DNA from: Pegea sp. RAD2-039
Taxonomy: Eukaryota > Chordata > Thaliacea > Salpida > Salpidae
Assembly: GCA_034620365.1 (NCBI GenBank)
Contig: JAQGEQ010000058.1
Span: forward strand, 372,001 to 436,000
DNA: 64,000 nucleotides
Direction: 5' to 3'
Under the pieces are notes generated by a model. It did not search any database, had not been told where the DNA came from, and saw only the letters and a program-made list of their open reading frames with translations. Both the position numbers and the translations under genes were made by a program. Shown piece by piece: positions 27,857 to 42,764 of the stretch. Each line of letters starts with the position of its first letter. The stretch's first letter is position 1.

Positions 27857-30800
27857 ATGGTTAAAGGCGAAGATCTTATAAATGCCATTAAAGATCAGAA
27901 CTATGCTATGGTTCAAAAACTGCTAAATAAACCTCAAAGAGTTGGTTTTTTTGGAGGAAAAAAAGTGAATATTGATTACCAGGTGATAAAATGTGTTTGT
28001 TAAAACTTTTTAAGCAAACTATTTGTGTTCTAGACATGTGAAGGAACAACTGCTTTACATCATGCAGCAATTTTAGCGAACACTGATCTTATTTGTTTAT
28101 TACTTCGTTATAATGCGCTTATCAATATCCAAGACAAAAAAGAAATGGTTCCTCTTCACTACGCTTGTTGGCAGGTAAAGTGCTTGTAATTTTATGAGAG
28201 TCTTTTTAGTGTATCTAACCAGTTTTATGAGTTTTAATTTCTCTTTTAAAAGTTGAATTAGAATTGAAATTATTTTTAATTAAATGATAATAAAAGAAAA
28301 CAAACTTTTAATTAAACTCAAAAATCACTGAAAAACTCAAATCTTACTGATCATAATACTTCATCGACACCAACCAATAAAAACGTTTTAAACCAGACAA
28401 ATGACGTCATTAACACGCGAACGTCTGTCGTCTGGTTAAACTGATTTAATACTGAAGTTCATTCGAAGGAAACCATGACTTGCTCCTAATCAACGATGCT
28501 TCATTTCAGGGTAAATTAGAACCCGTGGAAGCTTTCTTGAAGACTAAAGCTCTTCCGAACGTCCAATCAAAAGATGGGAAGACTCCTTTGCATTTTGCAG
28601 TCGAATATGGACACTTTTTAGCGAGTCGAGCGCTTCTCCAGCACGATGCTGATCCTTCGATTCGAGATTCTACTGGAAAATCAGCTTTTGATTTAGGAGC
28701 AGAGTTAGGACGTAGTCACGTGGGTAGAATTGGATTTTTATTGTCGAATCAAAATTAGCTTTTTAAGTTTGTCAATTATTTGCAGTTTTTTTTTGTAATT
28801 AACAGAATTTTGATGTCTGTAAGTCAACGAACTACTCGCAAAACTCGAACTTGATTTGCATCACTAACTTTTACATAAATTTGCATCAAAAAGTTTCAAA
28901 CGCACCGAAGCATAACGGATTTTCAACTTTTCTCAAATACTCTTCAAATTTTTTTACAGATTTTGGATATTATGTTAATGAGTAGATTCGGCAGATCTAT
29001 CATCAACAGATTTGTGTCAACTAACAACCATCAAAATAAATCCCATACTAATGTCATATGTCCTCTGCACCTAGCCGCTAAAAACGGTCATGTTGACGTG
29101 ATTAAGATGCTCTTATATCACGGAATGGATGTAAATTGGATAAATTCTGACGCTGGGACATGTTTACACGAAGCCATTTTAAATGGACATATTGAAGTAA
29201 AGGAACAAATACAGGAAGTTGACATCATATTGATGTTATGATTTTATAGACGGTTGAACTTCTGGTGAATTCTGGAATAAATTTATCTATCAAGAATAGA
29301 TTGGGTTTGAACGCCCTGGAGTTTGCTTACTCGTTGCTTCGTACATCAACACTTGAACAAATTATTTCGATTCTAGAACAAGGACAAAAAAGTATTTTTC
29401 AGGTTAGTGGTTTTTAGTTGGTTTTTTAAGCAGATACAATTGCTGGTAATTACATTAAATGTCAGTTTTATTGAAGAAAATCAAAAAAAAAGAAAAGTAA
29501 CCACGAATGTTTTTCACTTTTCGGTTAAATTTGCAAATTTTTAACGTAAAAGTAGTCAGCAAAAAGATGAAAAACTTTTGATTGAAATAAAAGAAATTAG
29601 TAACTTCATCAAAAGTCAACATCAATCACAACTTCACAATCTCTTCTTGTATCTTTGATCAAACTCTCCTTTAAACTTCAAACAATCATAAAATAGTCGT
29701 TAAATATCACCAGAAATGATCTAATAACTTTTCTGAAATAGGTTAGAGCGTTGAAAGACTTCAACAACATCTTTGATCCTACAACCTTATGTTTCACGAG
29801 AGGAACAATCATCACTGTGATCGAAAGAAACCAAGATGGTAATTGGAAGGGAAAGATTAAATGTACGGATGGTAGAGTAGTGACAGGCTCCTTCCCTTCA
29901 TCTTATGTTGAGCTCTTACGTCCAAGACATACAGAGAACTCCAGTGCAGCAGGTTGTTTTTATTTTCTAAATCTATCTTTGGTATAAAGTTTGATTTGAT
30001 TCACAATGACAACACTAAAACAGTTTTGACAAAAATTCCAAACTTTTCAAATAATTAGAAAAAGAAGTTTTTAAAAAGAATTGCTTGAAAGCGTTTTTGA
30101 AAATCTGAAGACAAACTACGAATAATGAAGTCGTTTTTTGTTCATTCAACTTTACTAAAAAGCATTTAGAATAAATAATTAAATTTGAAGTTATTGTGTA
30201 AATACTTTGTGTTATTTTTGTGTAGTTGGTTTTGTAGACAAGTTATCTGTCAATAGCTTCTATTGAAATGATTATTATTTAATTGTTTTAAAAGTCTTCA
30301 ACCAATTTCCAATTTTTAAAATTTTGAAATAAAATCATTTTAACCAAATAATATTAGATTCAGATGACAGCGGGATTCATCAATATGATGAAGAAGAAAG
30401 CTCTCCTAAATCAATCAGATCCGAAAACTCGATTGTATCATCTTCAGTTTACTCTAAAAGATCTGCTGCATCTTATATCAACGTCACAGGACCTGTTTAT
30501 AAGAAGAATGATTCTTTAAAAGATCCTAGAAGTCCAACAGTAAGTTTCATCTGGTATTCAAACACCTTCAATTGACTTTTAATTCAATTAAGAAGACCTT
30601 TAAATAAAACTTTTTCAACTAATAGTCCCTCAAACACTGGGGGATTATATTAGACTACTATTATCACCATTCAGCCTCCTTAGCTACGTCATTCAGATTA
30701 AATGACGTCATTGTGAAATATCAGCTGATAGAATGTCTCGGAGAAGTATTTAAAATTTTGTAAATCAAAAAATTTTTTTACAGATTTTCTTTTTGAAACT

Positions 30801-33800
30801 TTTGTGTTTTATGTCAAATGATTTCAGGTAACATGTCAATATTCAACTTGATATAAATGCCGCAGAAACCAGAAAACTCGATGAAACTAGTCAACAGTTT
30901 CAAATCTATTGTTTCCGGTTTATTCAACCTTAAATTTAATTGTCCAAAAATCTTATTAAAAAGTCACCATTAACTTTTGCTACTAATTAAAAACTTTATT
31001 TCAGCTGACAGTAAACTTTCACGGTTCAACACGACTTAATAACCCTTCATATGACGATGTGATAATCGGACAAAACAGTTTAGAAGTGTTACCTCAAACA
31101 TCAACTCCCTTTCTTCATGAAAATCATTTTCTAGTAAAACAACCACGAATAATTACTACAAGTTCAAGTAGTGAAGCCTCAACAAAACTACATATAAGTA
31201 ACCCAGGGTTAGTAGCTAGTTATTCACACTACTAACTTATACAACAATGTAAAAACTGACAGACGTATAAGAGGTTGTTGAAATTCAATAACAGAACACT
31301 CATAATAGAATCAAAAATCTTTGTCAATTTTAAGTCACCTTTTAATGCAACTAAATTGTTTAGTATCTATTATTGATGTCTTATAAAAATCTTACATTAT
31401 TCAAATGTTGCTACTATAGAACCTTATCTTCTAAAAATCAATATTATCTTAAGCACATCAATCTAACTCTGTAAATAGTTTTCGTTATTCTATTTCTTCA
31501 AAATTTTAACATCTCATCACTTCATACTTTAATATTTAAAGTTAGTTCAAAATAACTCTAATATTTGTTTAAAAAACTTGAAAATTGTTCATCGATTGTA
31601 TATAGATATGAAGATGTCATCCTGAATCAAACATCATGTACATCTCATCAAAGCTCTTCACTAGACAGCCAATCAAATCTTATAAATGGAACAAAACATA
31701 ATAAAAGCCTCAGAGGTGTGTTGTTGGGTTGATGTGTGTGCTTACTAGCCTTCAACATAACATTAGTTAATAAATCCACTCATAAAATTGTTGCAAAACT
31801 CTTTTATGATGACTTTTATGTTGTGCTTGCCTCAAAACATCAAATTCATTCTTCCCAATTTCCACTGATGATATTTAGAGTTTATTTTGACCAATTTCAA
31901 ACTAATCAAATTAAATTTCAATAAACTTTATTCAAATGTTAGTTAAATTCCTTTAATCATATTAACATTTCTTCATATAGACGATATTCGAAGAAGCCTT
32001 CAGTCTCTCAATAAATGATAACTAACAATGAAGATCATTCCTGAAATTAATCCATAAACTTGTTAACTACTCCTAAGTCTTTGTTGATATTTTCATTAAA
32101 ATTTTTCTTTTTTCAAATTTTGTGTATACTTTCGGCTTTTAATATTATTAGTTTTATATAAAAGATAAAACCAATTAAAATGAAGTTTCAACTTTTTGAT
32201 AAACTTGCTTTTTCTGAAATGATTAAATCTCAACTTTTATCATTTATTGTTGTCATTATAAAAGTTGAATTTCAATTTTTTGGTTTTTTAAATTCAATTT
32301 TGGCTGAAAAAAGTCAAAAAAAGAAGCTGAAGTGATAACGGAATTGCTTGTTTGTAACTAACTATCTACTTATTTGCATGTTTAAGATTTTAACATATCA
32401 AAAAAAAAGCCAAAAGTTTCTATCAATATATTTAAATTGTTTATTTTTTTTAGCTTAGATATTTTTGAACCTTTAAATTTGAAAATAGAATTATTCAGAA
32501 GTAGATGAATTATTGATTAGCAAGATCAAGAGTTTTTCGTCTAATTTGATTTGTATTTAGCACAAAACCGGTTTAGAAAGGTTTTATTTTAACTTGATCA
32601 ATTTTGAATCATCTATCGAAGCATTTTAGATCAAAAAATTACTGAATTTAAGAAAGACGTCTTATTATAGAATTAAGTTTTAGGAGAAAATGGTTTTCAT
32701 CAATTGCTTCTTCATAGTATTATGGAGAAAATCATTTTTCCAGATTATGTTTTGGCCCTGTGGATGGTAAATTAGGAAAAATATTAAAGAGAAACTCTTT
32801 GAGTTATCAAATTTACTGTTTTGCAAGTTTAGTGTGTGACGATTTTGAAGTTAAGCTCTTTATTGTGTAATTATCGTAAAAAATCTTTGGTAAATATAAC
32901 TTTAATAAAACAACTTTTTACAAATTTCAACTCTTCCTGTAAATCTATAAACTTTTACAAAATTCTTATATTTCTATAAATAATTCATTTTTTAAAGCAA
33001 TTTAAACTTTAAAATTGCAAAATTTTATTATTAGTATAAGCCCTGTGGATTTTCGCAAATTTACAACCTGAATCAGATATTTATAACATAAAAGTTTGAA
33101 AAGCAATTATAGAAAAGTTTAAAGTTTGTAAATCGATTTAATATTTACAAATTGTTTTTAGATAAGTATTTAGAAAGAAATGAAAACTAGAATATAACCC
33201 TTAAAATTACAGGATACAGAAATTCTGAAGTTTAATTTTCTGTTCTACATCATTTACTCTAAATACTGCTACTAGCTAGAAAAAATTTGTAGAGAAAATT
33301 TTTGAAATTCTCCTATTTTATTTAAACTCAAAATTTTATTGAGTTTATAGATAAGGTTAAAAAATTTAAGTTCCAAAAAATTTGCAGTAAAACTTTATTT
33401 TCTTAAAGATCCTATTTCCAAATAAAGTAAAAAAATAGACAATAAAATCTCGTCAAACTTTGAAATTTTACTTTAAATATTTTTACATCCCAAAATAAGA
33501 GAAAACACAAAAAGTGATATTTTTCTGACATTTCATGAAATTTGCTTCTTATAAACGTAAACAGAGATAATGTCACCATTACATCAAGTTTTACTCGAAC
33601 AAAACTCTTGGAGAATATTAGCAACTTAATAAAGTTCAACTTTACTTTACTCTAATTCAATAATATTTATTAAATTAACTTAATTTAAAATATTAAAATA
33701 CAATTTGATTATGTTTATTTTCTAAGAATAGAATTTTGAAAAGAAATTAATTTGCAAAAAAGTTTTAAGACCATTAAATCCTTTCATAAATAGCCAATAA

Positions 33801-36800
33801 AGGGATTATAGACTTAAGATAATTAGTTCGTCACATTTGTGTTTCAAATTTAAACATAGCAGCTATAATTTGTGTTGTATTTAGTGTAAGATTTATGCGA
33901 CCTAAACTATTTTCTGCCTTTATTTGCTCAATTTTCAATGGTTGCTGTATTTTTTAAAAGTGTAAGTTAAAAAAAGGTTGAATTTTTAATAAAACCTCTA
34001 AATAAATATTCTGTTTTAAAATTGAAGATTTCAGGTTTATTTTAAAATTGCTATACAAATAGACCTTGTCTAATTTATTTTTATTCAGTAGCATATAATA
34101 ATAGATAAAAAAAGTTTTATATTAAGCTGTTTAGTAAAATTATATTAAATTATGGTTTTTAATAAAATAAAGCTTAGAAATGCGTTTGATTTGACTTGTT
34201 GAATATTTGGTGCAATTTTTCAAACATAATTTTATGGGCTTCGCTTATTATTTATTTTCCTTGGGAGGTTTTTCTTTATTTCTTAAAGTTCTTTGCAGAA
34301 AAAGTCTCTTTTTAAGTAGATAATTTGTTAATTGAAGCTTTGTGTAATTGTTGTCGGTTAAAAAATAAAAAAGTTCTTTGTTATTCTTAGAATAAGGCTG
34401 TCTATTTTTTATTTAATTTTTGAAATCAACATGTATTATTTGATTACTTTTATAACAAATGCAAAAAATTGTATTTTTACTTTTTCGATGAATTAAAACT
34501 TTATTTGAAAGAAATTTCGGTTTTTGTTACAATTAAAAGATTAAATTTATTTGAATTATTATTTCTATTGTATTAGTTAAAGATTAAGTAAACATTCAAG
34601 ACAAATTAACTTTTTGTGAACACAGAAGAGCATATATGATTCTTCTTTCATATTTGATTAATTAGATTTCAGCTGAAATGGCTATACACTAAAAAGAATA
34701 TAAAAATTTTCATATTTTGATGTATTTTTGTGGACTAGCTAATTCTAAACCAAACATAATATAGGTGTTAGGTGTCAATTTACAGTTTAGCTTCAAATTT
34801 CTTAAAAATCCACTTGATACTTACAAATAAAGGAAGTTAAGTATTTACTTTCATATAGGCATTAGAGTCAGTAGACCCTTGACATAATTGCTAGTCTAAA
34901 GCCAGACATTTCTTTTATCAGAACTTTTGATAATTTAAGTATCATACTAACTATATACCAACAAGATAAGTTTGAAAATTAAATTACTACCTAAAAGTTA
35001 CTCATTAATAGTTTCTCACAGAATATTTTAATTTGACATAAACTTTTCATCAACTAGTTTGTTTTTAATCGATATGATTTCTAAAAGTTTTTTCACATCC
35101 AGTATTCGTGTAACTTTGGAACTTTCAAAGAAATAATGTTTTACGAGAATTCAGTTTATATCTTCCACTAATATTTACCAATTAAACAATATTACCCTTT
35201 ACATGTTTTGTCGATTATTTTTTCACTGTTGACACCCTTGTCATTTAAAATAACTCTTCAAATTTTTGAGAAGATTACTTCATAATAGTTGAAACTATAA
35301 TCTCTTTATTGTACCACTTAATAATTCGATTTAAGCAACGATATTTAAATTTTTATTAAACATTTTGTGTTTAATTTGTTTTGGTTTTTTATAAAACTCT
35401 GTTTTCAAAAACTAACAAAATTGTTTTAGACAAGTTTATGCAAAGTTTTAACTTTCTGTTTTAAATGTTTTAAAGTTTTTTTCAGCTAATCTTTCGTAGG
35501 TTTAATCTGATATGTTAACAAGTGATAATATTAAAAGGAGTTTGTTGTTTACTCAAAAGCACAAAATAATCATGTTTCATAACAATTAATTTTGAATTAA
35601 ACGAAATTCTCTCATGAATTTCAAAAAGATTTTTCATCAGATTATTGATTTGAAAAATCTAATTTTTATCAAATATAAATCACCAAATTCGAATTAAAAT
35701 AATTCATCAAAACAACATTACTTAAAACAAGATCTTCAAATTTAACCATAAAGTAAATTTTTCCTTGATGAATATTTGTTAAGTTGTGAATAATTGACAA
35801 ATATTAGAAACTAAATGCAGAGTTGTTTTAGGAAACATGAATATTAAAAGTTGAATTATTAAAGTTAAAACTACGATTTCTCTGTGTACTTTGTCGTAGT
35901 TAATGAACAAATCAGCATCTGCTTATAATAACTGTTGATTTGTGAATAATCGATCCGTTGTCATAGTTACCGGCTGCATCATCTTCTTATTGAATGAAAA
36001 TTGTTTATTTAGTAAGGAGCGATAATGAGCTATTAGATGTTGTATGAAAGTTAGATCGTTTTTCAAATTATTTTCTGCATAATGTCAGTAAAAACTGTAA
36101 TCCTTTAATTAATTAAATTTTATTTTAAAAGGTTTGTTAAGCTTATTAAAGAAGTTTGCAGGAAGCTAAAATGACCTCTTCATTTGCATCTTAGTAATAT
36201 GCAGAGACAAATCTATAATTTAAAAGGATTTTTGTTGAATTATTTATAAGTATTTATCTACTAACAAAACGCTCATTTTTAAAATTAGTTAAAAGCTTAG
36301 ATTATTTGGTTGAATATTTTTTTTTGCTAATTTCTTAATTTTCTGCAAAAAAAGATTTAAACAATTTTTTCAACTCTTTTTATTTATTTACTTCTTAAAT
36401 AACTAGCTGCTATAAATTTTCAGTAAAGCTAATTTATTTACAATTCTGTCTGAATTAAATTTTTAAGATATTTTTTGGGTATTTAAATCTAATGGATTTG
36501 AAACAAATGTTATTTTTTGGTTAAAAATATTTTAATTAAACTTTTTATATATTTATTACTCCTGAAAAGTGCAAAAATAATATTTGATAAATAATTACTA
36601 AAATAATACTTTTTTAAATAATCCTGTCAATATAATAAATGAAGCAGTTTTTATAGGCTTCTTAGAAAATTTAATATTTAGCAAAGAAGTTTGAAAAGTA
36701 AAAAAGAAAATGTTATCTTCAGTGCTATTTTGAGAATGGAAAATATTTTTTCCTAAAGATCAATTTTGAAAAAAAAGAAATTTTATATTAGATTTAATAA

Positions 36801-39800
36801 TAGAAGTTTTTCGATAGAAATCAGATCTATTGTAAAATGTAATCACAATTTGTATAAATAATTAAAAACTTATATTATTTGTGGGAAGAGTTAAAGTTTG
36901 AAGCATTTAAAACAAAAAATCATTTCTATTTTATAAAGATGTCAGTCAACATTTTTCAGTCAGTAAATTTTTTTATTGGAGTGAAAAAACAGCGTTCAAA
37001 TTGACACAAAAAATAGATTTTATTTCTAAACAAAACTCTTTGTTCTATAAAATTGTTAAGTTTTATCTTTTTATCAAAATAGAATTAATAACAACCTGCT
37101 GATATTTGTTAAAAATATTTTATTTTAGTTTCAACCTTTAATTAAACTTTTCAATAATATTTCTCTGTATTATTGCAACTGCTGTTATTGTTTTAATTGC
37201 AAAATATTTATGTGTCATAATAAAAGTATATCTAATAAATTAAGAAAGCTAATTTATATTTTAGCAGTAACTGATAGATACAGTTTTATTACCATAAAGA
37301 TGTTCTTAAACTTTTAGGTTGATTTTTATAACGAGTTAAATTAGAAATGTGTTACTTTAAAATTGATTTATTATATAATTTCAACTCAGCAAAAATTATA
37401 ACTGTATGAATATATATTATTCAGGACATTACAATTTTTTAAATGAAAGATTTCTTTAAAAATTATATTAATTAATAGTTTTTAAAAGCAACAAAAGGGC
37501 GAATTGTCTCAAACGACATCAGTTTTGACAATGCTGGACTAGTGCTTGCGTGTTCAGTGATGCATGACAACAAATGTGTGGGCTTTGAGCACGGAAGTAA
37601 CTTTGTCGCTAGCTACAAACTCAAGTTACAAAAAACTTTAAGCTCTTTAATTGCTGTGTTCAGAGAAAAGTAAGCTTTTAAAAACTTGACTAAATTTCAA
37701 AGTAAAAAGAAGTTTCGCTGAACAGTGAAAAATAGAAGAAAGTTGTCAGCCTGCCAATATTTTATTTTATCTCCAGCAGTTAGATGGCGGTAAACATCTA
37801 AATATCTTGCTGTAATTTGGACAGAGACTTTTATGTTTAAGAAGCAATAAGTAGTCTTATGCTACAACTAAGCCTTTAAAGAATTTAAAACCTAAAAGGT
37901 GATATTAAGGGTTTATTTTTCTGTTTGTTTTGTAAGTTGTTTGTTTTCATTTCCTTTTTAATGCATTTATACTCGAGTAAATTGTTCAGTTATTCTCGTT
38001 TCTAAACAAGTTTCAACAGAAAGTTTGATTTGTGTCAAATATTTGATCTTGAAAGAAAAATTTGAATAGTGTTTTAGTAATTTAACTTTGAAGTCTTGAC
38101 ATTATCTGAGTTTTTTACAAATGATTTCTGTTTAAATGAAATTTGTAATTAGTAGCTTATGTAGATTACCATTTATCATCTAATCTTTGGATAAATGTAT
38201 TTTAAATTTCATTTTATTAAATGTTAAATGACTTTTTCTTTTTTTCTTTTGTTAATTGTCATAAAAACAGAAAAAATAATTTTCAACAAAAGTTTTTTAT
38301 AAAAGTCTCTGAACTAGTAAATCAACTAACAATTTTGTAGACGAAACCTAAATTTTTATGGAAGTTTATTATTTTTAGAGATTATTTATTTGAATTTCTT
38401 CCATTTACTCTTTGTGTTTATTTATGTTATTTTAAACAAAGACATTATTTAGAAAAAAAAAACTATTTCCTGCATACAATTCATTTTTTGAAAGTCGTTA
38501 AGATTTCTTTTTTTTGTGAGTTTGAAGCAGAAAATTTACTAGGTTTGCAAAAATATTGTTTCTTAAAAAAACTTTTTGCTCTTTTAATCCAAGTACAGAC
38601 GTTATCTATTGATTTTTTTGTATGTTTGAAATAAACAAATTTGTTTTATTTCCTTAAAATGAAGTTATCTACAAAAGAACCAAATAAGATTTTAGATTTT
38701 ACATTAAGATAAAACTGGTATATTTCCAATTGATAAGATTTGTTTAAAGCTTTATTTACAGCTGAAATTTCTCTAAAAGCTTTTGTCTATTTTTGAAAAG
38801 ACAAATTAGTTTCATACAAAAAGTTTGAAGATTTTATTTTTAGTTACTAAACCAAAAATATTCTTATTTTTCTTGAACTCAATTGTTTGGTGTCTTATAA
38901 GAACTTTATGTAATCTGAATTATTTTTAAATTCATTAGCTAATTAAAGGTAAGCTAAAAAAATCATATTTTCATCTTATATTCTAAAACATTTACGATAT
39001 ATAAGTGCTGGAAGTTCAAACAGTTTTTATTTTATGCTTTTAGCTTAAAGAGAAATTATAAAACTTTACAGTTTTAAGATTGTAGCTTGTTATATCCTCG
39101 CCTCTGGCAATATAGTTTTGAATATAGTATTACAAGTAAAGCAACTTAACCATAGTAAGCTTTGTTTATTATGTAGAGTAACATCAAAAGCAGTTGTTTT
39201 ATATCAAGCTTACACTTTAATTTCACAACAAACTTTTTTATCCCTTAATAGTTATACCACTAAAGAGTCTTTTTGGCATTTATGGCAATTATTTTAGCAA
39301 CTAACTTTACGAATATATAATATGTTCTACTTCACATAATTTAACTATTTGAATTGAATAAAATGTTTTTTTTTAATTATCGTAAAAATTTAATTAAATG
39401 TTAAATCTATGCTGAAATCAGTTTGAATTGATTATGTGAATGTTGTAGAAGAAACAACTTAAATTTTTAGCTTTTTGTTTACTTTCTGTTCTGAATTTAA
39501 CTTTTGTGTTTTTTTAGATAGTTTGAGAATAAAAGGAGAGATGTTTTCTAAGAAAAATAACCAAACGAATCAGGTAAGAAATATCTAATTACTACATCAA
39601 AAACAAAAAAAAGTTTCAAAACTATTGACTTGACTCATAAGAAACATACAAAAATTACAAATAAGCAATGGACTATGATTATTCAAAAGTTTATGAGTAA
39701 TTTGATCATCATACTTTACAAAGTTGTTTTGTATTCTAACAAAATTATGTTTCCAAATAAGTTTTGTAAATTTGATAGCTCTACAAAACTTCAAAAACTG

Positions 39801-42764
39801 CCAATTTAAACGATTAAAAATTCGGCTGTAATTTATGTAAATATAATTTACTTTAGTTAACAACTCTCATTTGACTTTTCTATTGGTGGTATTTTTGCAT
39901 ATCATAAGATAATTTTTTTTGCTTATTGGCCTGAATTTCAGGCATACAAAAATTAAACTTCAAGTCAAATATGTTTGTTGAAACATTTATTTAGTTTGTA
40001 GCCGGTTTAATTTGCTTTTCTAAACTAAAGTCTTTTATTTATCTTTGTTAATAAGTTCTTTGATCTTCTCTTTTACTCTTTAAAGTTTTTCTTTCAATAT
40101 TACAACGTTTTCGTTATTCAATTAGATTTTTATCATTACCTTAATTTTGTTTTGTAGTTTTGAAAATCGCAATTATCTTATATTATTTATCCGTTAAATT
40201 ATTATGGGAACCGAAAATTAACTTGTATCTAAATGACTTCATACTATTTTGAATTAATTTAAATACAAATTTCAATTAGTAAATTTTTTACAAATATTTC
40301 CTAATCAATCAAGTGTATGATTAGATACTACCATGTGATGCTGGAACCATTTTCAATTAATATTTTATAAATAATCAAAGTCTAAAATAATTTTATTGTC
40401 AAAATATCTTTGAAATATCTTCTCTTTACACAGTGGTGAATGAACATGTGTCAGACCAATAACTTTAACATCTCATTTGAATTATATCATCAAATATTAA
40501 TGACCTTTTGAAGCTATTTGTAATTTCTATTCAATTTACATGACACATTGTATAAAGAAATGAACTTTTTAAAATAGTTTTTATTGAATGTGTCAGAATT
40601 GTTTATTAATTTAAAAAACTTATGATAAATGTTTTATTCTTATTAAATCTTTCAATTTTATTAATAAAGTTTCTAATTTTCTCACCAAATTTGAGTTTTT
40701 GTTTAATTTTTATGCATCTAGATATAATGTAATTAAATCTTTTTAAATTTATGATAATCACTTTGAATTAGACACAAATTATATTTAATTTAAAACTGAA
40801 CTATCCATTCAAAAATCTTTTGTTATGACATTAAATTAGCAGAAATAAAACAAATAAAACTTTATTGAACAAGCAACAAAACAATTATCCTAAATTCTTT
40901 GCTTTGTCAGCAATATTTATTGCAAAAAAATGTGTTTGAAGTTCAAGATATCAAAAGGTTCTGATGAAAATCTCTTTATTTGCAGAAATATCAAAATAAC
41001 CCATTATATAAATGGCTCGCTGATTTTTCCATGGAGAAATATGCTCCTAACTTCATCCAACAGGGATTTGATATTTCAATCATTTCAAGAACATCAGCAG
41101 AAGATTTAGTCGCACTTGATATTTCAAACCAATCCCATAGAAAGAAAATTTTAAAACATATCGGAAAATTGCGTGAAAATCCAGTTTCGCCCAAAATTAA
41201 TTCTTTGCCGCCTTCTGTGCAACATTTGCTTCAAACTCTTGAGTTGGAAGAATATTCAGATGAGTTGATAAGAAATGGGATCAATTCAATCGATAAATTT
41301 GTCAATTTGACTGATAAAAATTTACAAGTCGGTTGTACTTTGTTAAATTGAAGTAAAATTGACATAAGATATTCAACAGGAGATGAAGATCATGAAATTA
41401 GGTCATCAGAAGAAGATTATCAACTCAATTAAGAAATTAAGTCCTCTCGTGGAAGAAGCCAAGATACTAGCTCTTCCATCCAAGCTCAATGTCTCTCAGT
41501 ATCCAAATCTCATAAACTCTTCAGAAGATCTTCCTAGATCCGCTCTTTCACCTCAAATCGCTTGTAATGAGAGGAAAACTTCTTCTGGATCTGTGTCCTC
41601 ATTCGTTGGAGCTGACTCCCAGTTTAACTCTGAACTGATGGCAGCACTGACAAGAAGACGAAAGATCAATTTAGAAGATCCTCTCAAAGAAGCTCCACGA
41701 CAAGAACCAGTCCAGCCTTCATATAAATTGAAACCAAAACCTGTGAGTGTTGAGAAACCATCTCAAGTACCAGTGACACCATTTGGTCCAAGCATGCTAC
41801 GACCAGTCAGACCACAAGTTAGCCAGAAACCACCAACAGTATGTGACCATTTGCTTCATGTATCAATTCTAATTCTTCATTAATTAACAGACTTCAGTTC
41901 CTCCATTTCAAAATAATAAAAAGAAGACAAAAGGACCTCCTCCAACTCCTCCAACAAGATCTTCCAGTAACTCAATGTCACCCAGATCATCAGAGTAAGT
42001 CTAGAAGAATCAACATCAGCTTCTAATCTTCAGCTTTTTTCAGTTCTCTCAAATCTCCTCTTCAGCCTCTAACTCCTAATTTAGTTGATGACAAACCAGT
42101 ATTTGAAGTTTCTAAACCATCAAGTGATGTTTTTGTCTTTCCACAAGTACCAGTAACCACCAATAAACCTCCTCTAATGCCCAAAAAACATCCTCTTCTT
42201 CCGAAACCAACCCTTCCTCCAAAGAATATCGAATCAAGACAACTCCCAGTGATTCCTACAAAGCTCTCTCCGAAACCGAATCCTCCAAGTCCAGGGAACA
42301 GATTTGATCTCAGTGCAATTGATGAGGTTGAAATAGAGTCTTCATCCCAAGATTGGCCAGCTCCACCAAGCTCTTTTCTTGAAGGAGTCCCACCACCTCC
42401 TCCCTCCATTCTTCCTCAAATTCCGATCTTGGACGCTCCAAAACCTCCTTCACCTCCTCCTCGCGACACACACACCTGTTTTGAGGAAGACTTAGATACA
42501 GGAACAGTAAAAAGACGACCTCCAAGCAGCGAGGAGCAAAAATCTTTCTCTTCTGATCTTCCTACCACTCCTTTAGAGATTGAGAATAAAATTGATGCGC
42601 TTGCAGACCAAATAAGTGAGAAATCCAGAAATCCACTTAAGATCTCTTTTTTTATTTTTTATTTTCACACAGATTCAGACAAGAAGGTCTCAGCCAATCA
42701 GATATTAGATGACATTGGTGCGATGTGTGACAGTCTAGTCCTTGAACTCGATGATATGTTCTGA
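27857..42764 (+). CDS. CASKIN: CASKIN-type ankyrin/SH3/SAM scaffold protein, 15 exons
   Basis: Caskins are cytoplasmic scaffolds, first known as partners of CASK, that polymerise through tandem SAM domains. Exons are 27857-27982, 28034-28174, 28510-28719, 28960-29196, 29250-29402, 29742-29952, 30358-30539, 31005-31207, 31606-31715, 39518-39573, 40986-41327, 41380-41838, 41891-41994, 42044-42615 and 42673-42764, giving 1065 residues with exact phase. Ankyrin repeats span residues ~40-289 ([42 protein letters not shown]). An SH3 domain follows at ~290-350 (VRALKDF, GNWKGK). SAM1 lies at ~550-612 and SAM2 at ~618-690, ending [12 protein letters not shown] long proline-rich region leads to a C-terminal helix, [20 protein letters not shown], closely like vertebrate Caskin1. 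A 7.8-kb intron separates the SH3 and SAM halves, and an alternative last exon sits inside it. Intron 42616-42672 is 57 bp, in frame and stop-free. The 1.4-kb intron 39574-40985 holds nothing recognisable. One gene appears to stand for vertebrate Caskin1 and Caskin2. Confidence 0.92.
31981..32018 (+). other. Probable alternative last coding exon of CASKIN
   Basis: After an AG at 31979-31980, the sequence continues the phase of the exon ending at 31715 and reads [12 protein letters not shown] followed by TGA. AATAAA at 32010-32015 overlaps the end of the frame. If used, it would yield a 536-residue isoform with ankyrin repeats and SH3 but no SAM domains. The exon at 39518, used by the full-length form, starts in the same phase. 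Confidence 0.55.
32019..39517. other. Large CASKIN intron, no other gene seen
   Basis: This is the rest of the intron between the SH3 and SAM halves. It is AT-rich and has no recognisable exon, LINE or RNA gene. A less AT-rich pocket at about 37490-37640 stands out from its surroundings and could be regulatory. Confidence 0.55.

Noticed and set aside
39597..39863. 88-codon minus-strand frame inside a CASKIN intron, checked as a LINE remnant
   Set aside because: No endonuclease or reverse-transcriptase motif can be aligned.
42062..42409. Gly-rich minus-strand frame in the CASKIN region
   Set aside because: Antisense shadow of the CASKIN proline-rich exon 42044-42615.
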